64,000 bases of DNA. Origin: Thermoanaerobacterium xylanolyticum LX-11 (GTDB lineage Bacteria > Bacillota > Thermoanaerobacteria > Thermoanaerobacterales > Thermoanaerobacteraceae). Below, one piece after another: positions 17,615 through 26,486 of this stretch; within the stretch, counting starts at the first letter, position 1, and every line of letters starts with the position of its first letter. Below the pieces are notes generated by a model, which saw only the letters and a list, made by a program, of their open reading frames with translations, ran no database searches and was not told the origin of the DNA. Both the position numbers and the translations under genes were made by a program. The stretch is taken from the NCBI RefSeq assembly GCF_000189775.2, contig NC_015555.1, positions 376,001 to 440,000 of the forward strand, written 5' to 3'.

Positions 17615-17841
17615 TGGAGATGATGAGATTGAAGCAAGTCATATTTAACGAAAACTTGTGCAAAAGCTGTGAACTATGTGTTGAAGCATGCCCAAGACAC
17701 ATAATAGAAATGGACAAAGACAAATTAAACATAAAAGGATACCACCCAGCCATGATAAAAGAAGAAAACATAGAAAAATGCATAAGCTGCGGATTTTGTG
17801 CAATAATGTGCCCAGACACAGTCATAACAGTTATAAAATAA
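17611..17841 (+). CDS. 2-oxoacid:ferredoxin oxidoreductase, ferredoxin-like delta subunit
   Basis: A 76-aa protein with two 4Fe-4S motifs, [12 protein letters not shown] near residue 17 and [12 protein letters not shown] near 56. This is the ferredoxin-type subunit of VorDBAC/KorDABC enzymes and carries electrons from the thiamine-diphosphate centre to external ferredoxin. It is the first gene of the D-A-B-C order seen here. Its start overlaps the upstream ATPase stop. Third codon positions become rich in A and C from about 17640. Confidence 0.92.
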   Translation: MMEMMRLKQVIFNENLCKSCELCVEACPRHIIEMDKDKLNIKGYHPAMIKEENIEKCISCGFCAIMCPDTVITVIK

Positions 17842-17854
17842 GAGGGGGATAGAT

Positions 17855-18919
17855 ATGGCAAAAGTACTCATGAAAGGAAATGAAGCGCTGGCTGAAGCTG
17901 CAATACAAGCCGGGTGCAGGCATTATTTCGGATATCCAATAACACCACAAAACGAAGTAACAGCGTACATGGCAAAAAGAATGCCAGAAGTAGGAGGAGT
18001 ATTCTTACAAGCAGAAAGTGAAGTATCAGCAATAAACATGGTATACGGAGCAGGAGGAGCGGGAGCAAGAGTCCTTATCACATCATCAAGCCCAGGGATA
18101 AGCCTAATGCAAGAAGGAATATCATATATAGCAGGGGCAGAAGTACCATGCGTAATAGCCAACATAATGAGAGGCGGACCAGGATTAGGCGGAATACAGC
18201 CATCCCAATCAGACTACTTTCAAGCCACAAAAGGCGGAGGACATGGAGACTACAAACTCATAGTCTTGGCACCATCAACAATACAAGAAATGGCAGAACT
18301 AGTACAACAAGCATTCCACATAGCTGACAAATACAGAAACCCTGTAATGATATTAGGAGACGGCATGTTAGGGCAAATGATGGAACCAGTAGACTTTGAC
18401 ATGCTAAAAAAAGAAGAAAACAAAATAGAAGAAAAACCATGGGCCACAACAGGCATGGGAATGAGAAACAAAAGAAACATCATAAACTCATTAGAATTAG
18501 ACCCACAAATATTAGAAAAACACAACATAGAAATATTCAAAAAATACGAAAAAGCAGCAAAAGAAGAAGTGCGATATGAAATGACAAACTGCGAAGAAGC
18601 AGAAATAATACTAGTAGCATACGGCACGATAGCAAGAGTCGCCAAAAACGTAATCGAACTAGCAAAAAGAGAAAACATCAAAGTAGGCTTAATAAGGCCA
18701 ATATCACTGTGGCCATTTCCAGAAGAACCATTCAAAAAAACAAAAGACCACGTAAAAGCCTATTTAACAATAGAAATGAGCATGGGACAGATGGTAGAAG
18801 ATGTAAAACTAGCAGTCAACGGACAAAAAGAAGTCCACTTTTACGGAAGAGTAGGAGGAATGGTACCAGAACCCATGGCCATATTAGAAGAAATCAAGAA
18901 AATAAGGGGGAAAAAATAA
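17855..18919 (+). CDS. 2-oxoacid:ferredoxin oxidoreductase, alpha subunit (VorB type)
   Basis: A 354-aa protein of the POR/KOR alpha family. It starts KGNEALAEAAIQAGCRHYFGYPITPQNE, the pyrimidine-binding part of the thiamine-diphosphate site with the conserved YPITPxNE, and has GGAGARVLITSSSPGISLM near residue 70 and MRGGPGLGG near 108. The length, near 350 aa, fits the VorB type (branched-chain 2-oxoacid) or a KorA-like enzyme without the CoA-binding extra domain of pyruvate enzymes. Exact substrate is undecided. Start follows AGAGGGGGATAG. The stop overlaps the next ATG by one base. Confidence 0.9.
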   Translation: MAKVLMKGNEALAEAAIQAGCRHYFGYPITPQNEVTAYMAKRMPEVGGVFLQAESEVSAINMVYGAGGAGARVLITSSSPGISLMQEGISYIAGAEVPCVIANIMRGGPGLGGIQPSQSDYFQATKGGGHGDYKLIVLAPSTIQEMAELVQQAFHIADKYRNPVMILGDGMLGQMMEPVDFDMLKKEENKIEEKPWATTGMGMRNKRNIINSLELDPQILEKHNIEIFKKYEKAAKEEVRYEMTNCEEAEIILVAYGTIARVAKNVIELAKRENIKVGLIRPISLWPFPEEPFKKTKDHVKAYLTIEMSMGQMVEDVKLAVNGQKEVHFYGRVGGMVPEPMAILEEIKKIRGKK

Positions 18920-19668
18920 TGGCAGTAGTATTTCAAAAAACAAAAGGACTAACAGACACACCATTTCACTACTGTCCAGGATGTACACATGGCATAGTCC
19001 ACAGACTTGTAGCAGAAGCAATGGAAGAATTAGGAGTATTAGACAAAGCAATAGGTGTAGCACCAGTAGGATGCGCCGTATTCGCCTACGAATACTTCAA
19101 CTGCGACATGCAAGAAGCAGCCCATGGAAGAGCACCAGCAGTAGCAACAGGCATAAAAAGAGTACACCCCTACAAAATAGTATTCACATACCAAGGAGAT
19201 GGAGACTTAGCAGCAATAGGAACAGCAGAAACAGTACACGCAGCAGCAAGAGGAGAAAACATAACAGTAATATTCATAAACAACGCCATATACGGCATGA
19301 CAGGAGGCCAAATGGCACCAACATCACTGATAGGGCAAGAAACCCTCACAACCCCGTACGGAAGAAAACCAGAAACAAACGGATATCCCATAAAAATGTG
19401 TGAAATGCTATCAACATTAGAAGGAGCAGCATACATCGAAAGAGTATCAGTGTACGACGTAAAACACGTATTAAACGCCAAAAAAGCAATCAAAAACGCA
19501 TTCAAAGCCCAAATAAACAAAAAAGGATTTTCAATGATAGAAGTCCTGTCAAGCTGTCCAACAAACTGGGGTATGTCACCGAATGAAGCATTAAAATGGA
19601 TAAAAGACAAGATGGAGCAATACTATCCATTAGGTGTATACAAAAACACCTTGGAGGAGGAAAAATAA
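18919..19668 (+). CDS. 2-oxoacid:ferredoxin oxidoreductase, beta subunit
   Basis: A 249-aa thiamine-diphosphate-binding subunit. HYCPGCTHGIVHRL near residue 17, GCAVFAYEYFNCDM near 52 and the Mg/TPP motif GDGDLAAIG near 97 with NNAIYGMTGGQMAPTS near 124 are all present. It catalyses oxidative decarboxylation of a 2-oxoacid to acyl-CoA with reduction of ferredoxin. ATG 18919 overlaps the alpha stop (TAATG). A longer upstream reading from 18709 is read-through of the alpha gene in another frame. Codon use is strongly A/C-biased, as in the alpha gene. Confidence 0.93.
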   Translation: MAVVFQKTKGLTDTPFHYCPGCTHGIVHRLVAEAMEELGVLDKAIGVAPVGCAVFAYEYFNCDMQEAAHGRAPAVATGIKRVHPYKIVFTYQGDGDLAAIGTAETVHAAARGENITVIFINNAIYGMTGGQMAPTSLIGQETLTTPYGRKPETNGYPIKMCEMLSTLEGAAYIERVSVYDVKHVLNAKKAIKNAFKAQINKKGFSMIEVLSSCPTNWGMSPNEALKWIKDKMEQYYPLGVYKNTLEEEK

Positions 19669-19669
19669 A

Positions 19670-20221
19670 ATGAATGAAAAGATAATATTTGCAGGATTTG
19701 GTGGACAGGGCATCATGTCGATGGGGCTTATAATGTCATACGCAGGAATGATGGATGGGAAAAACGTATCGTGGCTGCCGTCGTATGGACCAGAGATGAG
19801 AGGAGGCACAGCCAACTGTCATGTTACCATATCTGATGAACCAGTAGGCTCCCCCATAATAAACGAGGCAACTGTAGTTGTTGCAATGAATAGGCCTTCT
19901 TTAGAAAAGTATGAGCAAGATATTGTAAAAGGTGGATTGCTGCTTATAAATAGCTCATTGATTACTATAGAACATAAAAGAAAGGATATTGAAGTATACA
20001 GAATTCCTACAAACGATATTGCAAATCAACTTGGGAATCTCAAAGTGGCCAATTCAATCATGATTGGGGCTTTGATTGGTTTAAAAAACATGATCAGCGA
20101 GGCTGCTATTAAAAGTGCCTTCAACAAGGTTTTTGAAGGCAAAGAAAATCTCATACCTTTAAATATAGAAGCATACGAAAGAGGCAAAGAATTTATATCT
20201 TCTCAGCTTGTGGTAAAATAA
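19670..20221 (+). CDS. 2-oxoacid:ferredoxin oxidoreductase, gamma subunit
   Basis: A 183-aa gamma subunit starting IIFAGFGGQGIMSMGLIMSYAG, the family GxGGQG motif. PSYGPEMRGGTANCHVTIS near residue 39 is the second signature. It completes the four-subunit enzyme. ATG 19670 follows GGAGGAGGAAAAAT. Base composition returns to that of the surrounding genome after roughly the first 60 codons. A terminator follows 1 nt after the stop. Confidence 0.92.
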   Translation: MNEKIIFAGFGGQGIMSMGLIMSYAGMMDGKNVSWLPSYGPEMRGGTANCHVTISDEPVGSPIINEATVVVAMNRPSLEKYEQDIVKGGLLLINSSLITIEHKRKDIEVYRIPTNDIANQLGNLKVANSIMIGALIGLKNMISEAAIKSAFNKVFEGKENLIPLNIEAYERGKEFISSQLVVK

Positions 20222-20251
20222 ACCTCCCATTGTGGAGGTTTCATTTTTAAA
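20221..20251 (+). terminator. terminator of the oxidoreductase operon
   Basis: AACCTCC/GGAGGTT hairpin with a 6-nt loop, followed by TTCATTTTT. Confidence 0.8.
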
Positions 20252-20296
20252 GAACTTTTTTTACTGTTTTGTCTATTATAGTAATAGGTGATATGA

Positions 20297-20908
20297 ATGG
20301 TGTTGTATTATTTTATTAAGACCATTACTTTAGCGATTATGTCCTTATTTTTTGGATTCAACGTAAATTTGTTGGGCAATTTGCCGGATGAACCCTGCAT
20401 ATTTGTGGCTAATCACAAAAGTATCTTAGATCCAATAGCACTTATGGACGCTATCGATAGGAGAGTTTTTTTCATAGCCAGCAAGGATTTATATAGGATG
20501 CCTATTTTGAGTTTGATTTTAAATGCATTAGAAACAATACCTATCAAAAAAAATTCCGCAGATGTAAGTGCGTTAAAGAAAGCTATCAAGATGCTTGATG
20601 ATGGGAGATCCATCGCTTTGTTTCCAGAGGGAGGAATATCACTTGACAAAAGTGTAATAAAAATTTACAAAGGTGCAATGTATCTCTCATGCAAAACAGG
20701 ATGTCCTATTGTGCCTGTAGGCATAAATGGAACTGATGTTGTATTGCCTATGGGAGAGTATCTTCCACATGCAGGAAGGATTTCTGTAACGATAGGCAAA
20801 AGCATATACCCAGATGTATCGATGGATAAAGGCGATTGCTTGGATAAAATGGCTCATGAAGTGTTAAATTCATTAAATAGCCTTATAAATAATCGGGATT
20901 TAAAATAG
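20297..20908 (+). CDS. plsC: 1-acyl-sn-glycerol-3-phosphate acyltransferase
   Basis: A 203-aa PlsC-type acyltransferase with the catalytic NHKSILD near residue 39, the glycerophosphate-binding FPEGGIS near 113, and PIVPVGINGTD near 140. An N-terminal hydrophobic stretch anchors it to the membrane. It makes phosphatidic acid. ATG 20297 follows AGGTGAT. It lies between the oxidoreductase terminator and glmM and starts its own short unit. Confidence 0.9.
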   Translation: MVLYYFIKTITLAIMSLFFGFNVNLLGNLPDEPCIFVANHKSILDPIALMDAIDRRVFFIASKDLYRMPILSLILNALETIPIKKNSADVSALKKAIKMLDDGRSIALFPEGGISLDKSVIKIYKGAMYLSCKTGCPIVPVGINGTDVVLPMGEYLPHAGRISVTIGKSIYPDVSMDKGDCLDKMAHEVLNSLNSLINNRDLK

Positions 20909-21029
20909 CTGTGAGGGATTGTGCTAAATTATTCATAGAATTAAGCATACCTACGGTAAATTGCATTGGGCCATATAGTATGATAAAATATTATCGTATG
21001 ATTTTTTGATACTGAAAGGAATGGATTTT

Positions 21030-22373
21030 ATGGCTAGATTATTTGGCACAGATGGTGTAAGAGGGATTGCCAACAAAGATCTTACGCCACAACTTGCATT
21101 TGAGCTTGGAAGAGCTGGCGCGTATGTTTTGACGGAATGCTCAAGAAGACCTAAAATTTTGATAGGGCGTGACAGCAGAGTATCTGGAGATATGCTTAAA
21201 AGCGCATTGACGGCAGGACTTACGTCTGTTGGAGCAGAGGTCATAGACGCTGGTATCATACCTACACCTGCTGTTGCATATTTGACAAGACATTATAAAT
21301 TAGATGCTGGTGTCGTCATTTCAGCGTCACATAATCCTGTTGAATACAATGGCATCAAATTTTTTAATAAAGATGGATATAAGCTTCCTGATGAAGTAGA
21401 AGACAAAATAGAGAAGATAATAAATGAAAAAAGCCAGTTGCCAACACCTACAGGATTGGATGTTGGAAATGCAGTGGAAAGTGAGAGTGCACAGAGGGAT
21501 TACATTGAATTTTTGAAATCTACTATAGATTGTGATTTAAAGGGACTTAGAGTGGTTTTAGATTGTGCATATGGAGCAAGCAGCACAGTTGCACCGATAC
21601 TTTTTCACGAATTAGGGGCAGACGTGATATTATACGGTTCACATCCAAACGGAGAAAAAATAAATGTCAAATGTGGATCTACAAATCCTAAAGTGCTTCA
21701 AGAGATCGTGGCTGGAACAGGTGCTGATGTAGGATTTGCTTTTGACGGCGATGCAGACAGGCTTATTGCGGTTGATGAAAATGGCGATGTTGTAGATGGA
21801 GATCATATAATGGTTATGTGTGGTATACATCTTAAAAATACAGGAAAACTAAATAAAAATACAGTTGTCGTCACGGTTATGAGCAACATAGGATTAGACA
21901 TAGCATTAAAACGAAATGGAATAGATGTAGTAAAGACAAAAGTTGGAGATAGATATGTCTTAGAGGAAATGGTGAAAAATGGTTACTCAATAGGCGGTGA
22001 ACAATCGGGACACATAATTTTCCTCGATCACAATACAACAGGCGATGGTGAGATAACTGCTCTGAAAGTAGCAGAATTGCTCGTTAAAAGTGGTAAAAAG
22101 ATGTCTCAATTGGCCAATGTCATGGTTTCATATCCGCAAGTTTTGATAAATGCAAAAGTCAAAAATGAGCTGAAATATAAATACATGGATGATGAAGATA
22201 TAGCAAGAGAGATAGAAAAACTTGAAGAAGAGATGAAAGGAGAAGGTCGAGTCCTTATAAGACCTTCAGGGACAGAGCCATTAGTAAGAGTGATGGTAGA
22301 AGGCAAAGATCAAGAAAAGATAGAATCAATGGCCAGGGAGTTGGCAAATTTGATTGAAAAGAAGTTAGGATAA
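21030..22373 (+). CDS. glmM: phosphoglucosamine mutase
   Basis: A 447-aa GlmM that converts glucosamine-6-phosphate to glucosamine-1-phosphate for peptidoglycan precursors. It has GTDGVRGIAN at the start, the phosphoserine loop SASHNPVEYNGIKFF near residue 100, the Mg-binding DGDADR near 239, the substrate loop GGEQSGHI near 323, and the phosphate-binding RPSGTEPLVRVM near 411. ATG 21030 has AAAGGA upstream. GlmM also binds and restrains CdaA in Firmicutes, which explains its usual place in the cda cluster. Here it is 4 kb from cdaR. Confidence 0.96.
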   Translation: MARLFGTDGVRGIANKDLTPQLAFELGRAGAYVLTECSRRPKILIGRDSRVSGDMLKSALTAGLTSVGAEVIDAGIIPTPAVAYLTRHYKLDAGVVISASHNPVEYNGIKFFNKDGYKLPDEVEDKIEKIINEKSQLPTPTGLDVGNAVESESAQRDYIEFLKSTIDCDLKGLRVVLDCAYGASSTVAPILFHELGADVILYGSHPNGEKINVKCGSTNPKVLQEIVAGTGADVGFAFDGDADRLIAVDENGDVVDGDHIMVMCGIHLKNTGKLNKNTVVVTVMSNIGLDIALKRNGIDVVKTKVGDRYVLEEMVKNGYSIGGEQSGHIIFLDHNTTGDGEITALKVAELLVKSGKKMSQLANVMVSYPQVLINAKVKNELKYKYMDDEDIAREIEKLEEEMKGEGRVLIRPSGTEPLVRVMVEGKDQEKIESMARELANLIEKKLG

Positions 22374-22585
22374 TGCATGATTGAGTGATTTCGGAAACTA
22401 ATTTCCAACGTCATACTATGGCATAAATTAAAAATTAGATACAGAAAATAACAAAGCCTTTGCGATAAAATACTGAAAAGAGGAAAGAAAATGTAAAATA
22501 ATGAAAATCAATTTAAAAAAAGAGTATAAGAAATAAAGCCTAATAAAATAGGTTTAAAAATTAACAGTATATGGAATCTCAATAT

Positions 22586-24097
22586 TTATGCTACTCTACC
22601 TAATAATCCATCAAGCATAGAAATAAAATCAAACTTAGATTTTTTCAATCTAGCATCAAGATGGATATTAATAGAGTGTATCATAATCCAGAAAGACCAA
22701 CGCTTTTTGCCTCTGGTTTTAGATAGCTCCAACTCATAGTCATTAAGAAGCCTTTTGTTAACACGCTCAGAAGAAGTTCGCTTTTTCATCTCGCCTTTCC
22801 ATTCATCAGAACCACGTGGAATGACGGTAAACAAGCGAGGATCAGATGAAGGCTTCGTATAAACGGTTCTACCATAATCAGAAGAGGAGCACTTATCTTT
22901 ACAATTACATGAATCAACTTTACCAGTCGCAAAAGGACAGCGCCATTTAATTCTGTTACGGTCTTTCATAAAACCATTGTAAACCATAGATAATCCTGCC
23001 ATACAGACAGGAATACCATTTTCATTGATTTTAATAGTACCTTGGTACTTGCTGTTGTTTTTATTCTTCTTATTTAGCGGAATTACAGGTTTAATATTCC
23101 ACTTATTAAGAAGATGATAAGTAGGGTAATTATCATGAGCACAATCACCAATAAATTTATCAAAAACGAAATCAGGATACAAAGCCCTTGCTTCAGACAA
23201 AGCAATAATAGCAGTAACACCATCATAACGAGGAGCCTCAACCAAGCGAAGATAAATCGGAATATCAGATTTAAGCTCTTCGTTGTATGTCACTAAAAAA
23301 TAACCAGAATAACCATAAAACCATGTCTCATGATAACTATCCCAACCATAGCGAGCATCGGGGTCAGAGAACTTGCGATGGCAGTCACAATTAAATATAC
23401 CCTTATTAGCACAATCACAAGTTCTAATACCGAAAGGACTTCCGCCGGTTTTAATGCAAGTACCGTCACCAGAAATAGTAAGTTTTTCAATATCACCGAG
23501 GATGCCAGCATTGGCGGAAGGCCTAACAGCAACATCGGCAAAAATTTGTTGAAGAAGCTTCTCAGGTCTTGACTCAAAAATTTTACCCTGTAAAGCCAAA
23601 TCAACAAATTTCTGTATAATACCAGGGTGGCGTGGTGGAAGCTTCTGATTTTTAGCAAGTTTTTTACGTGGTTTGCGTTTAAAAGGATGGAGAGAATCCT
23701 GTCGGTCTTTTTCAATATCAGGATCCTCAAGCCATAACCTGTTAATCAAGTCATAATGAGTACCAACACCAGGAATATTATCAGGAGACACGCCAATCAT
23801 GTAACACAAAAGGTCATCATGATGAAGCATGTAAACCCATTTAGTAATACTGTGACATTTAAGAAGAGACATAAGTACAAAAGACCGAAAAACTTCAGGC
23901 TGATTTTTGGCTGGAGAACCAGTATTAGAGTAATAAGGTTCCAGTACAAGTTTAAGAACATCAAGATCTAAATTATAGAGTTTAGATAAAGCTTCAGAAA
24001 ATTGAAGGACACGATTTTTATCTGAAGCATAAATGGGTTGAATATTTTCGACAAGGAAAGACTGATAATCAGAATGCGAACGCCATGCGCCCAACAT
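22586..24097 (-). CDS. DDE-type transposase, family not assigned
   Basis: A 503-aa intact transposase on the minus strand between glmM and glmS. It has likely catalytic Asp residues in ISGDGTCIKT near 209 and FIGDCAHDNYPTYHLL near 314, a helical N-terminal DNA-binding part, and several Cys pairs (CDCANKG...CDCH near 225; CNCKDKC near 397) that may bind metal. I do not recognise the family with certainty; it resembles IS4/IS1182-superfamily enzymes of about 500 aa. Terminal inverted repeats could not be resolved by eye. The IS occupies roughly 22400-24290. The RBS GAGGTGAT lies in a predicted hairpin (24099-24161). Confidence 0.8.
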   Translation of the reverse strand: MLGAWRSHSDYQSFLVENIQPIYASDKNRVLQFSEALSKLYNLDLDVLKLVLEPYYSNTGSPAKNQPEVFRSFVLMSLLKCHSITKWVYMLHHDDLLCYMIGVSPDNIPGVGTHYDLINRLWLEDPDIEKDRQDSLHPFKRKPRKKLAKNQKLPPRHPGIIQKFVDLALQGKIFESRPEKLLQQIFADVAVRPSANAGILGDIEKLTISGDGTCIKTGGSPFGIRTCDCANKGIFNCDCHRKFSDPDARYGWDSYHETWFYGYSGYFLVTYNEELKSDIPIYLRLVEAPRYDGVTAIIALSEARALYPDFVFDKFIGDCAHDNYPTYHLLNKWNIKPVIPLNKKNKNNSKYQGTIKINENGIPVCMAGLSMVYNGFMKDRNRIKWRCPFATGKVDSCNCKDKCSSSDYGRTVYTKPSSDPRLFTVIPRGSDEWKGEMKKRTSSERVNKRLLNDYELELSKTRGKKRWSFWIMIHSINIHLDARLKKSKFDFISMLDGLLGRVA

Positions 24098-24098
24098 A

Positions 24099-24161
24099 AA
24101 ATCACCTCAATAACAAGTAGTATGGTAAAAACACCATCCATTTCGATTATTGGGGCGATTT
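24099..24161 (-). promoter_or_regulatory. hairpin covering the transposase ribosome-binding site
   Basis: In the minus-strand RNA, the segment at 24146-24161 pairs with 24099-24114, which contains GAGGTGA just before the start codon. I count 13 Watson-Crick pairs, 2 G-U pairs and 1 mismatch. Confidence 0.55.
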
Positions 24162-24418
24162 AAAAAAGTCAAGATAGAATGTAACCATATATGTTAAATA
24201 AAGGGAAATATAAAGAAAAAATCTTACAATGTAAATAAAGATGTAAATGAATTGGAAATCGAAAAAGGATTTCAGAATGAAATTTTGGGGGATAAATTTA
24301 AAATATGTCTCCTGAAATTCAGATATATCAGGCAACAGAAGTTGCCGAGAATATTCTGATTAATAAAGGAGGTATTATTACTTCCTTATTAATATTATTA
24401 AATACTTTGAAAGGGGGA

Positions 24419-24445
24419 ATGCCCATGAAACACACAACTGAATAA
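24419..24445 (+). CDS. possible leader peptide just before the glmS ribozyme
   Basis: A tiny ORF, MPMKHTTE or MKHTTE, with AAAGGGGG upstream. The second ATG (24425) has the better spacing, 7 nt. Its TAA ends 2 nt before the ribozyme cleavage site. It may be chance. If translated, a ribosome at the stop codon would sit on the ribozyme 5' end. Confidence 0.3.
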   Translation: MPMKHTTE

Positions 24446-24446
24446 A

Positions 24447-24592
24447 AGCGCCTGGGCTTAGGGGAAACTCTAAGTTGACGAGGACAGGGTTAATCGAGTT
24501 ATCGGCGGATGCCCTGCGGCTTCCTGCGGTCGATAAAAAACCGGGAAAACCATGGGTGACCATTGGCATAGAGCGGTTTGAGCAGGATAACT
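24447..24592 (+). ncRNA. glmS ribozyme / glucosamine-6-phosphate riboswitch
   Basis: The sequence matches the glmS ribozyme core: AGCGCC at the cleavage site (predicted between A24447 and G24448), AAGTTGACGAGGACAGGGTT, ATCGAG, TCGGCGGATGCC, and the P4 part with GGGTGACCATTGGCAT. When GlcN6P binds, the RNA cuts itself and the downstream glmS mRNA is degraded, giving feedback control of amino-sugar synthesis. It sits 30 nt upstream of the glmS start. Its 5' leader (24300-24446) has two further hairpins, GGCAAC/GTTGCC and TTAATAAGGA-type. Confidence 0.93.
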
Positions 24593-24622
24593 TAATAAAA
24601 ATACTGAGAGGAGACATTTACT

Positions 24623-26449
24623 ATGTGTGGAATTGTTGGATATATTGGTGATGAACAGGCGACACCAATATTAGTAGAAGGACTTAAAAAGTTGGAGTAC
24701 AGAGGATATGATTCAGCAGGAATAGCTGTGATAAATGACGGCAACATAAATATAAAAAAGGCAAAAGGCAGAATAAGCCAGCTTGAAGAATCATTAAAAA
24801 AAGAGAATCTTTTTGGTTCCATTGGAATTGGACATACCAGATGGGCAACACATGGAGAGCCATCCGATATAAATTCACATCCACACCTGTCACAATCGGG
24901 TATAATAGCTGTCGTCCACAATGGCATAATCGAGAATTATCTGCCGCTTAAAAAGAGACTTATAGAAGAAGGTTACACATTTAAGTCAGAAACAGATACA
25001 GAAGTGGTGGCAAATCTTCTCGAGTACTATTACAATGGAGATATTGTGGAAGCTGTCATGAAAGTTCTTGACAGGATTGATGGCTCGTATGCATTTGGAG
25101 TGTTGTCAAAGGACCATCCAGACATGATTGTGGCAGCCAAGAAAGACGCTCCACTTATCGTAGGACTTGGCGATGGGGAAAACTATATTGCATCAGATAT
25201 ACCAGCAATACTAAAATACACCAGAAAAGTTTACTTTCTTGATGATAAAGAAATTGCGATAATAAAAAAGGACAGCATCAAAGTCATAGATGCATTTGGA
25301 AAAGATGTTGAAAAATCTGTGTTTGAGGTAAAATGGGATGTAGAATCAGCCGAAAAAGGCGGTTATGAGCATTTCATGTTGAAAGAAATCCACGAACAGC
25401 CAAACGCTATAAAAGACACATTAAGAGGACGTATAGTCAACGACAACGAAATAGTTTTGGATAAGGTAAATATAACAAAAGATGAAATAGATAAAATCGA
25501 TAAGATATTCATAGTCGCTTGTGGAACGGCATACCATGCTGGTGTAGTAGGTAAATATGTGATTGAAAAGTTTGCCAGGATACCAGTAGAAGTCGACATA
25601 GCATCAGAATTCAGGTACAGAGAACCTATTATAAACGAAAAGACATTGACAATAGTAGTCAGTCAATCAGGTGAAACTGCAGATACTATTGCTGCTTTAA
25701 AAGAAGCCAAAAGAAATGGCTCAAGAGTTATAGCAATTACAAATGTTGTAGGTAGCTCCATATCAAGAGAAGCTGATGATGTCATATACACTTGGGCAGG
25801 ACCTGAAATTGCCGTTGCATCTACAAAAGCTTATACGACACAGCTTGTTGCGTTATACCTAATTGCTTTGGATTTAGCACTCAAAAAAGGAACAATAGAT
25901 AAAGAATACGCTAAAGCCATTTGCGATGAATTAAAGCAGCTTCCAGATAAAGCAAAGCACATACTGGATTATAAAGATGAGCTTCAAGAATTTGCGTCAA
26001 ATCATTTTAATTCAAAAGATGTCTTCTATTTGGGAAGAGGTCTTGACTATGCTGTTGCAATGGAAGGCTCACTAAAGCTAAAAGAAATATCATATATACA
26101 CTCAGAGGCTTACGCGGCAGGCGAGTTGAAACATGGCACATTGGCTCTTATTGAAGATGGTACATTAGTCATAGCATTAGCAACTCAAGAACACCTTTTT
26201 GAAAAAATGTTAAGCAATATAAGAGAAGTTACGACAAGAGGCGGATACGTCCTTGCTTTTGCGATGGAAGGCAACAATCAATTAGAGGGTATAGTAGAAA
26301 AAGTCCTTTATATACCAAAGACAATGGAAGAAGTTGCTCCAATAATAACGGTAATACCGCTGCAGCTTTTAGCATACTACATGGCAGTTGAAAAAGGCTG
26401 TGATGTCGACAAACCAAGAAATCTCGCAAAGAGCGTGACAGTTGAATAA
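24623..26449 (+). CDS. glmS: glutamine--fructose-6-phosphate aminotransferase (isomerising)
   Basis: A 608-aa GlmS that makes glucosamine-6-phosphate from fructose-6-phosphate and glutamine. The N-terminal glutaminase begins CGIVGYIG with the Cys2 nucleophile after Met removal, and has GHTRWATHGEPS near residue 73. Two SIS domains follow, with VACGTAYHAG near 299, SQSGETADT near 346 and STKAYTTQ near 397. The C-terminus ends PRNLAKSVTVE as usual. Start follows GAGAGGAG. It is controlled by the upstream ribozyme. Confidence 0.97.
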   Translation: MCGIVGYIGDEQATPILVEGLKKLEYRGYDSAGIAVINDGNINIKKAKGRISQLEESLKKENLFGSIGIGHTRWATHGEPSDINSHPHLSQSGIIAVVHNGIIENYLPLKKRLIEEGYTFKSETDTEVVANLLEYYYNGDIVEAVMKVLDRIDGSYAFGVLSKDHPDMIVAAKKDAPLIVGLGDGENYIASDIPAILKYTRKVYFLDDKEIAIIKKDSIKVIDAFGKDVEKSVFEVKWDVESAEKGGYEHFMLKEIHEQPNAIKDTLRGRIVNDNEIVLDKVNITKDEIDKIDKIFIVACGTAYHAGVVGKYVIEKFARIPVEVDIASEFRYREPIINEKTLTIVVSQSGETADTIAALKEAKRNGSRVIAITNVVGSSISREADDVIYTWAGPEIAVASTKAYTTQLVALYLIALDLALKKGTIDKEYAKAICDELKQLPDKAKHILDYKDELQEFASNHFNSKDVFYLGRGLDYAVAMEGSLKLKEISYIHSEAYAAGELKHGTLALIEDGTLVIALATQEHLFEKMLSNIREVTTRGGYVLAFAMEGNNQLEGIVEKVLYIPKTMEEVAPIITVIPLQLLAYYMAVEKGCDVDKPRNLAKSVTVE

Positions 26450-26486
26450 AATTTTAAATAACTTGTATTAAGTGTTGTATAATACA

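Noticed and set aside
18709-18918. N-terminal extension of the oxidoreductase beta subunit
   Set aside because: It is the alpha-subunit gene read in another frame; ATG 18919 overlaps the alpha stop and starts at the conserved N-terminus.
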